From assembly GCA_028023455.1 (NCBI GenBank), contig JAQFVV010012418.1, positions 4,213,244 to 4,277,243 on the forward strand: DNA of 64,000 nucleotides. Reading direction: 5' to 3'. The translations under genes were made by a program, and so were the position numbers. The notes beneath the pieces are model-generated. The model worked only from the letters and a program-made list of their open reading frames with translations, made no database searches and was not told where the DNA came from. Below, piece by piece: positions 1 through 12,601 of the stretch; position 1 is the first letter of the stretch, and each line of letters opens with the position of its first letter. The stretch is from Epiperipatus broadwayi. Its lineage: Eukaryota > Onychophora > Udeonychophora > Euonychophora > Peripatidae.

Positions 1-2590
1 ATCAAAATCAGAAAGCTTCTAATTGTAGAACCATGTTCTAGAAACCTTAATTTTATTTTTTTATAGTTATTAATAAATTTATTTCAATGTTAAAATTGTA
101 TTGCATCATTATCTCTTGGTCACCATAACAATAATAGAGCTTGTGTTCTTCTGAGATAGATTCATATATAATAGCTGATATATGAATGGAAATGTGTATT
201 TAGTCCTTCAGGGACATCCAGTGGTGGGCAATATTCTAAACCCTGTACTACATTTTAGTTAGTTTAGTTTATCAGAATTTAAGTTTGTAGTTGGCCAGTA
301 CATCAATGGTACTAAGTGGCCAATGTAGAGCATTGATGATGATCAGCATGTTTTAATGTCCCAGCATTTTTTGATATTTATGTATTTCTTATGAATGAGC
401 ACTTAAGTTGGTGCATCCAATTTATGTTTAAATAATTGCCCATTTTAATAAGACCCATTTTCAAATCCAGTCACAAGATTGACTATTGATGTAGTTTGAT
501 TGTTGATCATTCATGATGATGAATGGTTACTCTTGTTTATTTACTTTTACTTATAATAATGCTGGTTGATGTATATTTATAATTTTAGTTGCTTTGAGGA
601 GTAACTGGGCTGATATCTCACAGAGATTTTGTGATCTCATGTTCTTGTAATATATAATATTGCTTATATATTTTTTGATATTAATATCATTACTGTAAAT
701 TTTATATTTATATTTTGAACTGGGGTTGATAATGATTTTGCCATCACCCCAGGTTCACTCCATATTTCCATTTGCCACCACTTCATCTCCCCATCCTATT
801 ACAATATATATATATATATCTTTTGGGTTAAACATGTATTATTTTGAATTACATCTGCCATGTTCAACAAAACATTTGAAAGTAATTCAAAATAATACAT
901 GGTTTAACACAGATACTTTATTTATATCGTATAACTGTAAAAACATTATATATATATATCATTAGTTTTAGTTGAACATCATACCCCAGAACAATCAAGC
1001 ATTAAAATTATGTATAAAATTTAAAGGCAAAAGAAATTTAAATCTTATGCAATACTATTATTGTGCTATTTTTAAGAGTGTATTTATCCACTGGCATCAA
1101 TTCATGTTACATATGCATGCAAACATTGGTTTATTTGATTGTAATACTAATTTGTTTTTGACATAATCTAATATATCAAGAATCATATAACTCTTCCCAA
1201 CTTATTTTTAACTTCATTAATCAATAGATACCATATGGTTCCATTTCAATACTTCTTATGGCTGAAGACCAATTATAGCATTTCTATATAACTGTAGAAA
1301 GTTTACATCATAAAATAATGAATCTCTTACATAATTAAGATACATTAATTGATATTATAACTTCTTATCTCACTAAATAAGATTATTAGAAAATCATAAA
1401 GATGAAAATATTAAAATTTAACTGGTTCATCTTTTTTGTATGTATTTTCTTTTGTACTGTATATATGCATTTATTTTAATTATATCATTTTTGATTTTTT
1501 TTGTTTATTGTACATTGTATCCAAAAGCTAAGTAAGCTTATTAGGGATATATTTAAATATATTGAATTTAATTAATTATAAAATTTTTTTTTATAAACAC
1601 TACATAAATGTATACAATTTGCATATATTATCGCAATGTATTTTATGATGTTAAAACTTCTTTTTATTGATTTGTATTATCTTATGATGAGTAATAATAA
1701 TATTAGTTAAATAGAAAACTATTACTATTATTATCATCATCCTCATCAATATTATTATATTTTCTATCTTTGCAAAGTTCAAATAGGATTTTTTAAGATG
1801 TTTTTTATTTGTAAACTTATATTTCTAACAAATCAATTCACTTTATTAAATTCTAATATAAAATAAAATGTAAAAAATCAAAATCACATGTTGAATATTT
1901 ACCAAAATGATCACTAGGGAGAACAATAAAAATGAAAATATACAATTTATTTTAGACATTTTTTACAATTTTTTTTTTTTTTTATAAAACTTTTTACTTT
2001 GTAACCAAGACAATACCATATTATTACAGTATACACTTGGTATTATATAAATAATAATAGTAATAAAGAATTTATAAATAGCTATTTGTTTTTGCAGTTA
2101 TTTCACTTGTGAAGTTATTATTATTATTATTATTTTGGAAATGGTGCATTCTACAGTTTTGAAACATTTAATTGTATTATTTACTCAATTACTAGTTAAA
2201 ATATATAATTTTATATTCTACATCAGAGAATGGTTTTGAAAAAGTGAGGAAAAATGATTTTTAAAATGGCTGAGTTTATTATTGCACTTTGTATGTTAAA
2301 TAATATATATGAAAAAACAACAACAAAAATCTGAGATTTTGACATTGGAGGGGGGAGGGTTTGAGATTTGCTTAAGAATTCAATTTTTACAACTACACCA
2401 CTGCTTTCACAGTTTTCTGGATTACTTCCTGCTTGATGTAAAAAAAAAAATCTCAGTCTGATCTGTTGAGATAGAAATGATGTAATCTTTTACACTCCTG
2501 TAATAGTGTTTACATTTTACTTACTCCCATGAAACATCAAATAAAATTATTTCTTATTATTTAGCCTGTCATCAATCATTATCATTTTAC
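1..2590. other. AT-rich non-coding stretch
   Basis: No coding signal is visible on either strand. The stretch holds poly-A/T runs, short TA repeats (near 803-820 and 946-958), an imperfect TTA/TCA trinucleotide tract at about 1721-1757 and a TTA tract near 2117-2135. The short ORFs here are low-complexity Ile/Tyr/Phe-rich reading frames expected by chance in such DNA. Confidence 0.7.
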
Positions 2591-2599
2591 TACAGGATG

Positions 2600-3340
2600 A
2601 AAATAATTATCTTCCAAATAGCCTCTCTTCTTTGCATAATGTTAGCAAACTTCTTTATATTATTCATCCATCTCATGTGTGATCTCTTTCTAGATTTTTT
2701 ACAATTTCTTGGGATCTATTTTAAAATTTATATACCCATATACTACCCTATTTTCTGGAAATATATGAACCCCAACTTCATTTCACTTTGTTAATTCTTT
2801 CAATGGTGTATTTGTTCTTTCACTCAATTATTTCATTTTCAGTTCCTCTTATTACTTCCAACATGGTCTGAAATTTCTGTATTGTTCTTCTGTTAAATGT
2901 CCAAGTCTCAGATCTATAAGTGTGAATTGATCAAACACATATATTAAAAATCTTTCGTTTCAAACACATAAGCATATTTCATTTTAATATTAAATTATTT
3001 TTAACAAAAGCACTTTATCTTAGTTTAATTCTAGGAATAATTTTATCCATTATGTCCATTTTCATTAGTAATCTGCTCAAGATTAACTTCTTTCAATTTC
3101 TGATATCAATTTTGATTTTCTGTAAAAATCTACTATCTATTGTTTTAATTTTCTCAGCATTCATCTTTAATTCTACTTTTTAAAATTTTGATCTGATAAC
3201 TGTTACTAATGTTTTCTGAAGTTCTGAAGTATTGTTTGCAAAGATATCCATATCATCTCCAAAATCTAGATGATGTAAATAAAATACACATATTTTTATT
3301 TTCTTAGCATCTCATTTTAAACCCACAAAATATCTTTTTG
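2600..3340 (-). mobile_element. RTE-type LINE remnant (RT motif C to C-terminal region)
   Basis: Read on the minus strand, bases 3237-3276 encode HHLDFGDDMDIFA, a diverged form of the reverse-transcriptase motif C that appears as HLDFTDDIVVFA in the better RTE copy at 50-53 kb. Downstream (lower coordinates), around 2661-2730, the sequence parallels the 3' coding part of that copy, the part around RPHVRWMDEI. Frames are broken throughout, so this is an ancient, dead fragment with no endonuclease part. Orientation and family follow from collinearity with the 50-kb copy. The right end abuts another LINE fragment at about 3385. Confidence 0.7.
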
Positions 3341-3384
3341 AGTTTATTTGTTTAAAGTTCAGACTTTATATTTATTCACAGAGA

Positions 3385-3970
3385 GTGTTGCTGAAATATC
3401 TTAATAAAAAATAGGCAGTTGGAGAGATGGAGAACTATTATGGAGAGTAAAAAGAGTTTAAATATATATAGAAATAAACAGAATATTGGGTGTGAGTTAA
3501 TATTTGATAATAGCAAGGGAAGTGGTTTATTGTTTAAGACTTGAACAGGATCTTCAACAAGTAAATATACACATGAATGGAAAAATATGATTGATTTAGT
3601 CTGCAAGTTGTGTAAGGAATACATAGAAAATATTAGGCATCTGTTACTTGAATATAAATGCCTGCATGCAGAAAGGATATACATAATGAAGTTGTGGAAG
3701 AATAAATATAAACAAAGTGATTATACAGAAAGTGAGTTCTTGGTTTTTATGCTGTGTTTAGGAAAAAATAAGGGGGATTTAGATATAGAGGCCATGGAGT
3801 TAACAAAGATTATATTGTGGAAATGGAATGGATCAAGATAGAAAAGAATATGGGAAAACTTAAAGTGAGGAATGGAAAGGGAAGATAAAGTGGCAAAAGG
3901 GGTTTCTCTGGGCATAGTGACTAAGAGATTTCTGACTTAAAAAAAATCATAGTGCATCACATCACATCAT
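3385..3970 (+). pseudogene. LINE ORF C-terminal fragment with Cys/His finger, plus 3' tail
   Basis: The plus strand encodes an RWRTxMESKKSLNIYR-like segment from about 3420. An 84-codon open stretch (3587-3841) follows, with CKLCKE...IRHLL and then a leucine/aspartate-rich tail. This CxxC...H layout is typical of the C-terminal zinc-finger region after the RT of many animal LINEs. A diverged copy of the same protein, with the finger's last Cys kept, lies on the minus strand at 53410-53649. After the stop, a 3' untranslated segment (GGTTTCTCTGGGCATA) ends in CATCACATCACATCA. The RT domain is missing, so this is a 5'-truncated insertion. The exact LINE clade cannot be assigned from this piece. 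Confidence 0.7.
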
Positions 3971-4285
3971 AAATGCTTACAAGCAGAAATGTACAAATAA
4001 TGAAGATGTGGGAGAATAAATATAGACTGGATTATACAGAAAGTGGGTTATTGGTCTATATGCGAAGTTGGAAAAAATAAGGGGGATATAGATACAAAGG
4101 CCATTGAGTGGGCAAAGATGATGTTGTAGAAATGGGATAGAGCAGGATAGAGAAAGATAGGGGAAAAACTTAGGTTGGGGAATGGAAAGGAATGGCAAGA
4201 TGGCTAACAGGTTTTTCTTGTACATATTGGCTGAGAGATTTCTGACTTCGATAAAGGAGTAGCCACATCACATCATATTGTGGTG
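3971..4285 (+). mobile_element. Second, head-to-tail LINE 3' fragment of the same family
   Basis: This copy begins right after the CATCA-rich tail of the preceding fragment, in the part equivalent to the CLHAER segment. It runs through the same C-terminal codons and 3' untranslated sequence (GGCTAACAGGTTT, then GAGAGATTTCTGACTT) and again ends in CACATCACATCA. It has in-frame stops and is not coding. The junction suggests that the second copy was primed on the tail of the first, or that the two arose by local duplication. Confidence 0.7.
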
Positions 4286-5678
4286 TGTGATTTTGAATGG
4301 TTTTTATCTATTTTTAGCTAGCGATGTGCATTATGATTTTTTTATATATAAATATATAATGCCAGTAGAAGAAGATTCATAATTATAAGTTAAACGCAAT
4401 AATAAAATCTAAATATTCTATATGGATCTGATAAAATTATTTTTAAATAGTATTTTGAACAATCCATTTTGCATGCACCAATCAAGCCCATAAGTCAACG
4501 ACTTAAACGTTTTAAAACAGAAATGCAACCGTATATTTATAATAAATTCAAGAGCATCTGAGGTAATCTATATTTATATAAAATCATATCATTCGTGATT
4601 ATTTGTAATTATTATTTGTCCTTCTTTTATTCCGTGATTTTCATTTCGTGTTATTTAATGACATTAAAAGTAGAAGCAATAATTGATGATATTTATTTTT
4701 ATACATTATCTTTAATGTCTGATATGTTTGTGAATACATGTTATTATGCTGTTTTTATAATACATAAAAAGAAAGAAAGAAAGAACCAATTTATTGCTTC
4801 ACATATAAAATAAGTATTGATGATTTTCTGTTAATTAGGTATAGATACCATTAACATTCATAACATTTGGAATTTAACTGCAATTTACAACTTATTTAGA
4901 CTGTATAGTATAATTTATTATTAAAATTTATTAATATGTAGGTATATATATTAAAGAATATTTTAGTTCTTTTATATCTCATGACTGTTTAAATGTTAAA
5001 CGTTGCTAATTTGCTATTGATTGATTTAGATTGGTTTAAAAAATGCATATTTTTATACTTGGATTATATATATATAAGTATGTGGGTGTTTATTATTAAC
5101 CGGTAAAAATTCACTGCAGAATTTTTACTTCTCTAAAAATTCTTTTTATATATAATAATTCAAAAATACCATCTATTTTATTATTTAAACTCAAATTAAG
5201 TTTTTTTCTAGAATGCAATTTTTTTTAGTTCATCAATTATCTTCTCAACCCATCTCCATTTAAGTCTTTTAATTTTTAGGTAAAAAATTAAATTTATCAA
5301 AATGAAGCATTATTGATATCAGGCTGACTTGGTTCAAAACTTTAGGATAGTTAATCCTTAGTCATTAACATAAATGGCAGAACAAAAGTAAAAGTGTGAC
5401 TGATGAATAAATATTTGTAATCCAATATTTTTATTGAGATAGTTAATAATCAAAAAATAATCTATGATTATAGTTGAGAGTACCCATTGTTATACATGGA
5501 TTACTCATTTCAGAACATTAAAAAAGTTTTTTAGAATAACTTTACCAGTGCTAGTTTATACTCAAAATCATTCTTTTTTTTTCTTATACAAAACAAAAGA
5601 TCTCAAGATTTTTTTTGCTTACTCACATGTTTCCAAAAGCAGTTTTCTTTACCTTACACTAGAGTGATCTGTTGTAAT
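4286..5678. other. AT-rich non-coding stretch
   Basis: No gene, RNA or recognisable element is visible; only poly-A/T tracts and short TA repeats (for example near 5068-5077). Confidence 0.65.
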
Positions 5679-5840
5679 CTTGAGTAATTAATGACAGCTC
5701 ATGCTATACAATATCCACATTTCCAGACCAATTGTTGGATTTTGTCTTGGTTTTTAGCGATGAAGGCAAAAACCAGAAACTGGTCTGCAGATATGAATAT
5801 TAATATAGCACTGACATTTCATTGTCATTAATTATTCAAG
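5679..5840. repeat. Degenerate palindromic element
   Basis: The two halves are imperfect inverted repeats. The left end CTTGAGTAATTAATGACA mirrors the right end around 5820-5840, and CAGACCA (about 5725) mirrors TGGTCTG (about 5786). An inner stem TGGTTTTT/AAAAACCA surrounds the centre. The size and lack of coding fit an old foldback/MITE-like element. No target duplication is evident. Confidence 0.55.
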
Positions 5841-7993
5841 CCTGTAGTAGAGGGCTCTAGAGTAGATTGAAGAGAGCTTGTCTTCATTATTTCCATATAT
5901 TTTCCCCCATAACTCTTTGGTTCATGAAATTGTTACTTTCTTTTTGATTTAGAATTCCATGTTTAAAAATCATAACTTAAAAGTTATAGTATTCTAGATA
6001 TTAAGATTATAATTAAACAAAAGCAGATATGATAGTGAAAATAAAATAAATTTAATTATAAAAAGATAATGAATATGGAAATATTAAGAAGAGTGGAAGA
6101 TCAACAGATTTATAGTGAAATTTTTTTAAAAAAGAAGTAAAATTGAAATGTCATATTTTCATAAGTAAATGGATTGTGGATAATGTTTTATAAGATGTAA
6201 TGACTATAGGAAACAAAAAGACAATAGTTGATCATCAAATGTGAAAGTGAAAACAAAAATAATCATAATATATCTTGAAAAAAACATAGGGGAATTTTTA
6301 ATTTGATAAATATATGCATTTAATATCTTATATCTTAGCACAGTTTCATCTTGCAGAATTAGATATATTAAAAGATTTTCAGCAAACAAGATTAGATTTT
6401 ATCAATAATTGCCCTAATTGGCCCAGTCACTCATGCAATATTTGTAAATAAATGAGTATTTAATTATTGTTAATGGAAGTTAGGAACGGTTTTAGGCTGA
6501 TTGAGAAAAATCTAATGAGTACATGAGTCATGCTTTATTTTTTTATTTTAAAGAATCAATGTTTTATATATCCATCATAAGTAGAATACCATTAATGCAA
6601 TTCCTTGTATTTTAGTAATTTTTTTATTACTCAGATAAAATTATGATAAAACCATTGAATTTTTATTTTAGTATGATTACACATACATTGAAAAGAGTAA
6701 GAAACATATTTAATTAAATAACTCTAAATTAATAATCCTAATTGCTACAATTACCATGTTCTGTTTTTTTAATGAATTTTATTTAGAAAAATATGAAGCA
6801 AAGTGAGGAAGGGATGCATCTCTAAATGAGCTTTCTGTGAAGTTTATACATAGGATCCTCACTCTTCATATGTGGCTGGTTTCAAAAATTATTTGAAAAT
6901 TGAAATAATGAACAATGGGAATCAAAATCCTAGAGGAATGATTTTAAAATATTTAATCAGTGCTGTGACAAAATAAAATTACAATTTACTTATATATACA
7001 TGTTAAGAATACATACACATACCATGTACTTGAAATATTAATTAATCAATTTTTTATAAAAATTTTATTTTTTGTACAATGCTTACATAACACCCTTCAA
7101 CCTCAACCGTTTCAATTGCCCCTGCAATCTTCTTTAGAACTATAATATATATATACATAAATATATATATTATATAAAATATACAAATTACATAAATATA
7201 CAAATTATATAAAAAAAACCATATATATATTTATAAAAAATACACAAACATATACTTATATATCCTTTTAAATACATGAATACAAATAAAATAAATCTCT
7301 TAAACATTTTAATTTTAATCTTTAATCTTTTCCATTAAAACTCTTTAAATTTTTCCTATACATTATATATATATATTAATTATTATTTTTTATTTTTCCC
7401 TTAAATAATTGAAATAAATGTAATATTTGAAGGATATAAAATAATAGCATGAGAAAACAGTAAGAAATATATATCTTTTTCTTTTGTTACCCTTATCCTT
7501 TATTTTATTTCTTGTTTTTAATTCATCTGTATAACCTTATATACACTATCTTGTTTATGTACCAATTCTTACTTATTTCATTCCTTTTTACTTCTATTTT
7601 TTATTTTATACCTACTTAAAATCTTTAATTTTTCACTTTATATATCTCATCTCATATATATACAAACATAACCTTTAAACTTTTCAAAATATTATACATT
7701 TAAAGTCTATTATATAAAAACCACTTCCTGTAATGTTTAATTTCTATTTATTTTCTTTATTTTATTATTATAATAATAATCTTAACTAACTCTATCACTT
7801 AATTTTTAAAGAAAAGATAAGTTTAAATAATACATGAAATATTTTATTATGTTGCATAAATATAATTAGGTAGCTTAAGAGTTTTATGTAAAATCATTAA
7901 ATAAAAGTTGTTATAAATTATACAAAGTTAAATAAATTAAATCAATAAAAAAAAGTCTTCTATTTTAAAAATAGCCTACTAATTTCAATATAT
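5841..7993. other. AT-rich non-coding stretch
   Basis: No coding or structured element is recognised. TA-rich microsatellite-like tracts cluster at about 7140-7260 and 7360-7380. Confidence 0.65.
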
Positions 7994-8438
7994 ATATACA
8001 AAGGAAACCATATGCAAACTTCTTAATAAATATTGATTTATTATACAAACTATTATAAAGTTCAAAAAAATACTCCAACATTTTGAATATATTCTTTTAT
8101 AGACTTTACCAAGGAACAATTAAAAATACATAAAAAACAATAAATATAAATACAAATATTCCGCTATAATTCAAATATGTATAAATAACTCTTACCTTAA
8201 AATTTAAAATTGTTTATTAAAAAAGTTTTAAGGTAAGAGTTATTTGTTATATGTATTTGGATTATTGTGGAATATTTGTATTTATATTTATTGTTTTTAT
8301 GTATTTTTTAGTTGTTCCTTGATAAAGACTATAAAAGAATATATTCAAAATGTTGGAGTATTTTTTTGTACTTCATAATAAGTCATATAATAAATCAAGA
8401 TTTATAAAGAAGTTTGTATGTGGCTTGTTTTGTATATA
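7994..8438. repeat. Long inverted-repeat (foldback) element, about 445 bp
   Basis: Arms of roughly 210 bp (7994-8203 and 8226-8438) are inverted copies with scattered mismatches around a ~22-bp AT-rich spacer. AATAACTCTTACCTTAAAA at the inner left edge mirrors TTTTAAGGTAAGAGTTATT at 8226. The outer ends TATATACAAA...CAAACTTCT and AGAAGTTTGTA...TTTGTATATA also match. There is no ORF. This is the layout of a palindromic MITE or foldback element. The superfamily is not determinable because flanking TA-rich sequence hides any target duplication. Confidence 0.8.
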
Positions 8439-9089
8439 CAAAATTAATATGTTGTTTTTCTCTTTGCATTCAATTTAAATAGAAAAAGAAATGTTCTTTT
8501 GCTTTTTTACCTTTTATATTTTTAGCAATCTTAAACTCATAGATATTTATTTAATTATCAAAATGAATCGTGTCTTTATTAGATTTGTAAATATTTGATA
8601 ATGAAAATTTGTTTAACATTTTTTAAGATTTTTATTTTTTTTTAATTAAAAATAGTTTTTAATTTTTTTCTTCTGTCATATAGATATAATTTTTAGCCAT
8701 TATTTTAAAATAAAAAAGTTTTTTTTGTTGTTGTTTCTTAGCTAATATAAAAAAATTTGGAATGTGATTTGTACAACAATCAGAAGTTTCCATCTGGATA
8801 AACTTTTGTTACATTTTTATTCGCTGTATATACTTTTCATTTGAATTTTTACAATTTTAAATTTATATTTATTTTCAGTTAATCAAGTGTTTTTTTTTTT
8901 TTGTATGTGATATTTATATTTTGTTTATTCATGATAATTTCCAATTCCACATTTAAGCTATAAATCCAGATTTTTTTAGAATCTTAGATTATACTCTTGT
9001 TATATTTTAACTATAGAAAGTACATTTTGAGAACTATATTCGGAAAATTAAAATAAAATCTTTATTCCTAAATAAAGTGACATCTGTAA

Positions 9090-9121
<32 letters not shown>

Positions 9122-9394
9122 CGCTTTTAGTTGAAGTTTAAAATGAAAGCATATTTTTAAGATTAGATGTTATTAAAAACACTGAATTTTTTCTTTTTTT
9201 AGATTTCCTGCAACATTTAAATATGAGAAAAATAATGCTAAATTGTTACACGTATTGAAATATAAAGTTTAACCTCTATATAGTTATTCTCTTTTTTAAA
9301 GTGGTTATCAACAATTTCAACCATTAGCAGAATCCATTTATAAAACATCATTTTTAATGATTACCAGTTCGCTGCAAAATAAAGGTCACTCCAA
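8439..9394. other. AT-rich non-coding stretch with a poly-T/poly-G run
   Basis: Nothing coding is seen. A poly-T run leads into an uninterrupted run of 13 G at 9108-9120. Confidence 0.65.
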
Positions 9395-12035
9395 GTTAAC
9401 TCAAGTTTTATTGATTCATAGCCTCTCTTTTCCACATCACATCAATGAATGTCTTCATTTCATCTATCCATCTCACACATGGTATCTTTCTAGATCTTTT
9501 ATACAATCTCCTGGCATTCACTTCAAAATTCCAATTGTCCATTTATAATTCTCTTTTAGAAATATGTTCAACACAACTCTCCTTTAGTTTTTTAGTATTT
9601 CAATGATGTCAATGAGACCTGTTTATTCTCTCAACCAAGTATTTCACTTTCAGTCATTTTTTTATTACTCCTGACTTATATTTATCCATATTTTATTGAA
9701 TTCTGTGAAGTCTATGAATTGTTTTTCCATTAAGTATTCAAGTCTCAATGATATAAATAAAAACTGGTAAAATTCATCCATTAAAAATATTTTTATTCAA
9801 GGACATGGCAACATTTATTAATAATTTTTATTAGTCACTCATTAGACTAGAGATTATCCAATAATGAATAATATTTCTGTAGTGTAATTTTCATTATACT
9901 GCTCTCACACAAGGTAAGGGATTTTTCTATCCACTTTTAACACCTTGTGGAGGGATGTAATCATAAATATATGATCAAAGATACATGAAAAAGATCTATG
10001 ATCCCCAAAATGCACATTTTATATTGAACCAGCAGTCATTAGTTGGCTTCAGTGTTAATTTATTTCTACCAAGAGCACTCCATCCAAGTTTAATTCTATG
10101 ATTTATTTAATCTATTATGTTTCTATTATATTAATAATTTGATCAAAGTTACTTGTAGTTATTAATTTCTTCTAATTCATGACTATTAATCTTTATTTTC
10201 TTCTAAGTAAGTACATTTATTTTTTTTTGTCTTTTTAGTATTTATCTTTAATCCCACTTTTTTACTTTCATCTGTTAATTCTTGGCAATATTTCCTGAAG
10301 CTCTAAAGTCTTATTTGCAAAAACAAGCACAGCATCTGCAAAATATATGGACATAAACTGTCATTTATTTTTATCCCTTTAACTTCCCATTTTAATCCAC
10401 ATAATATTTCTTTTAAGAGTTCATGATCCAAAACTTTAATCACTATAATTATACTTATAGAATCAAATATTTTTTCATGTTCTACAAATTCAAAGCATAA
10501 TCGAAACTCATATTCATTGGTATTTTTTTCACTTGGATACAATCCAGTGCTAAAATCACTTTTAGATCCAGTTGTTTTCTGGTTGGTTCAAATCCAAAGT
10601 CTGTAGAAATAAGTTGTAATTATCTTTATCAAGATTTTGTTTAGGATTGATAAAAGATGGATAAGTCTGTAATTTCTTATATCTTCTTTATCATCTTTCT
10701 TAATTATTGGTAGCATTATTGCATTCTTCCAATCATCTGGTATATTATTATCATTTAGCCATTTGGTATATAGTTTTGCTATTAATTTATATTTCTTCAC
10801 TTACTTATTTTAAGATATCAATAATAATCCACCATTTTCCTAGAGCTTTTATCTTCTTTATAGATTTAATTGCATATATTATCTCTTCATTTAAAATATT
10901 TGGTAATTTAAAAGTTGTTGTAAATTTAGTGATTATTTTATTCTATTGATCTTTATTACTATATAGTTTTTATAAAATTCTACACATTTAATGTCATCTA
11001 ATCTTGTTTACATTATTTCTGAAATAATTTTTCTTGCCATACCAAGATGTTGTTTTATATTTTTGAAACTTTTATTCTCTTCTATAGATTTCTTCATAGA
11101 TGTATTTTCTTACATCATTATTAATTCTTATAATATTTTATAGAATTCCAATTATTCATTTCTTCTTAGGGAATCATTTTAACATATTTTCACATTTCTT
11201 TTTTGCTTCATAATATTCTCTTATTTCCAGTGAAAATTTATTGGTGATTTCTGGGTTTTTTTTTGTACTGACTATTTTTGTTGCAGTTAGAGTATTAGTT
11301 ATCTTCTTATTTATCTTAGTTAATTTTGAGTCATCTTCAAAGTCTGTCAAGACTTTTAAATTAATAGCAAGTTATAATTTAAATTTACCAAAATACTTTT
11401 GAAGGTTAGGAATGTCAAGTAATAATACTGTTTTTTTTTTTAAAATAATTTTTGTTCTCTTGTTTTAACATGCATCTTATTTTTCACTAATCAATGATCT
11501 TTTTTTCTGTTGAATTTATTAAAATTATAGCAATCCTGAAATATATACATGATCTATTAAAATATTTCAATCTGCTGCACATTTATTTGGATATTTTCAT
11601 GTCCATTTCCATTTAGTATTTTTCTCAAATAAAGCATTCATAATCTACATTGTTCTCTTTACATTAAGCCCATGTCCTGTATCATTTCTGTGATCATAAA
11701 CAAATTTATTCACAACACTTTAATCTTCAATTATTTTCCAATTTTAGCACTAAAGTCTCCCATGGCAATTTATACATTTTTATAAAAATCATAATCTTCA
11801 TCATAATAAGAACCTGATATAGCATAAACCTGAATTACTTGCATTTGATATATTCCAATAATTTGAATAATTAATATTGTCACTTCTTCTGACATGCCAT
11901 AAAGTTCCACTTTGTTGTTCTACCATTTTTCATTTATGATAAATTCTATTCCACTTGTCATTCCAATACTTGTGTTTTTATATTAAAGTACATATCCTAC
12001 AAACTTTACAAAGTCCAAAATATTTCAATAGTGTC
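9395..12035 (-). pseudogene. Decayed RTE-type LINE (endonuclease-RT), 5'-truncated
   Basis: The minus strand carries a heavily mutated copy of the same RTE family as the element at 50-53 kb. In coding order: a relic of the endonuclease GVGF.IN region and the CEVRR segment at the high-coordinate end (about 11,930-12,030); a DFN-like segment around 11,745-11,770; an RT stretch (10,588-10,800) with AKLYTKWLNDNNIPDDWKNA and KKDDKEDIRNYR; an RT motif A relic (10,440-10,510) with FVEHEKIFDSI; an EILCGLKWEVKGIKIN segment next to it; and C-terminal sequence near 9470-9540. Comparison with the younger copy suggests an internal deletion between motif A and the EILCGLKWE segment. Stops and frameshifts occur throughout. 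It cannot encode an active protein. Confidence 0.8.
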
Positions 12036-12557
12036 TAAGTGGCCACAAAGATATCTGATTAAGGTATTTTATTATCTCTAATTAGCTGCTCAAATTTGTT
12101 TATAATAATAACAGAGTGCAATGTAAGTTATTATTGTACATAAATGTGCAAAGTGGCATATCAGAAAAAGGAGAGGTCATATGTGGCAGTTTAAATATTA
12201 GGGGGAAGCCATGTAAATAAATCAATAATTAAGGTGACACCATATTGTTATTTGTAAATTATTGGTATTAGTTTGTAATTGTTAATACGATATTATGTAA
12301 TTTATTTTTAATTTGTTTTTAACGTGCATTTTATTTTATTTAAAAACATCTCCCAAGAAAATTACTATAACGCACAGTTAACCATTAATTTTAATCTTAT
12401 AAGTTATGAATTGTGATTGAAGGGGAAATAATTACTATTAAAATGATACTTCAACTTTGTATTAGACTTTTAAATAGAAAAAGATTTTGAGGATTTTCTT
12501 GTCATTTTGTTTCAGAGATACTTAACATTTCACTCTGTACCTCTGTTTTATTATTAG

Positions 12558-12601
12558 AGTACGGCAGCTCTGATTTGAGTATTTTGATAAAAAACGAGAA
12601 G
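12558..12601 (+). other. Weak candidate internal exon
   Basis: A pyrimidine/T-rich tract ending TTATTATTAG precedes a short block that is followed by GTAATG. One frame is open across the block and reads YGSSDLSILIKNEK (14 codons from 12,560). If AGAG rather than AG is the acceptor boundary, the exon is phase 0-0. The support is only splice-like boundaries and local GC; it resembles no protein I recognise. Chance occurrence in AT-rich DNA is a strong alternative. Confidence 0.15.
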
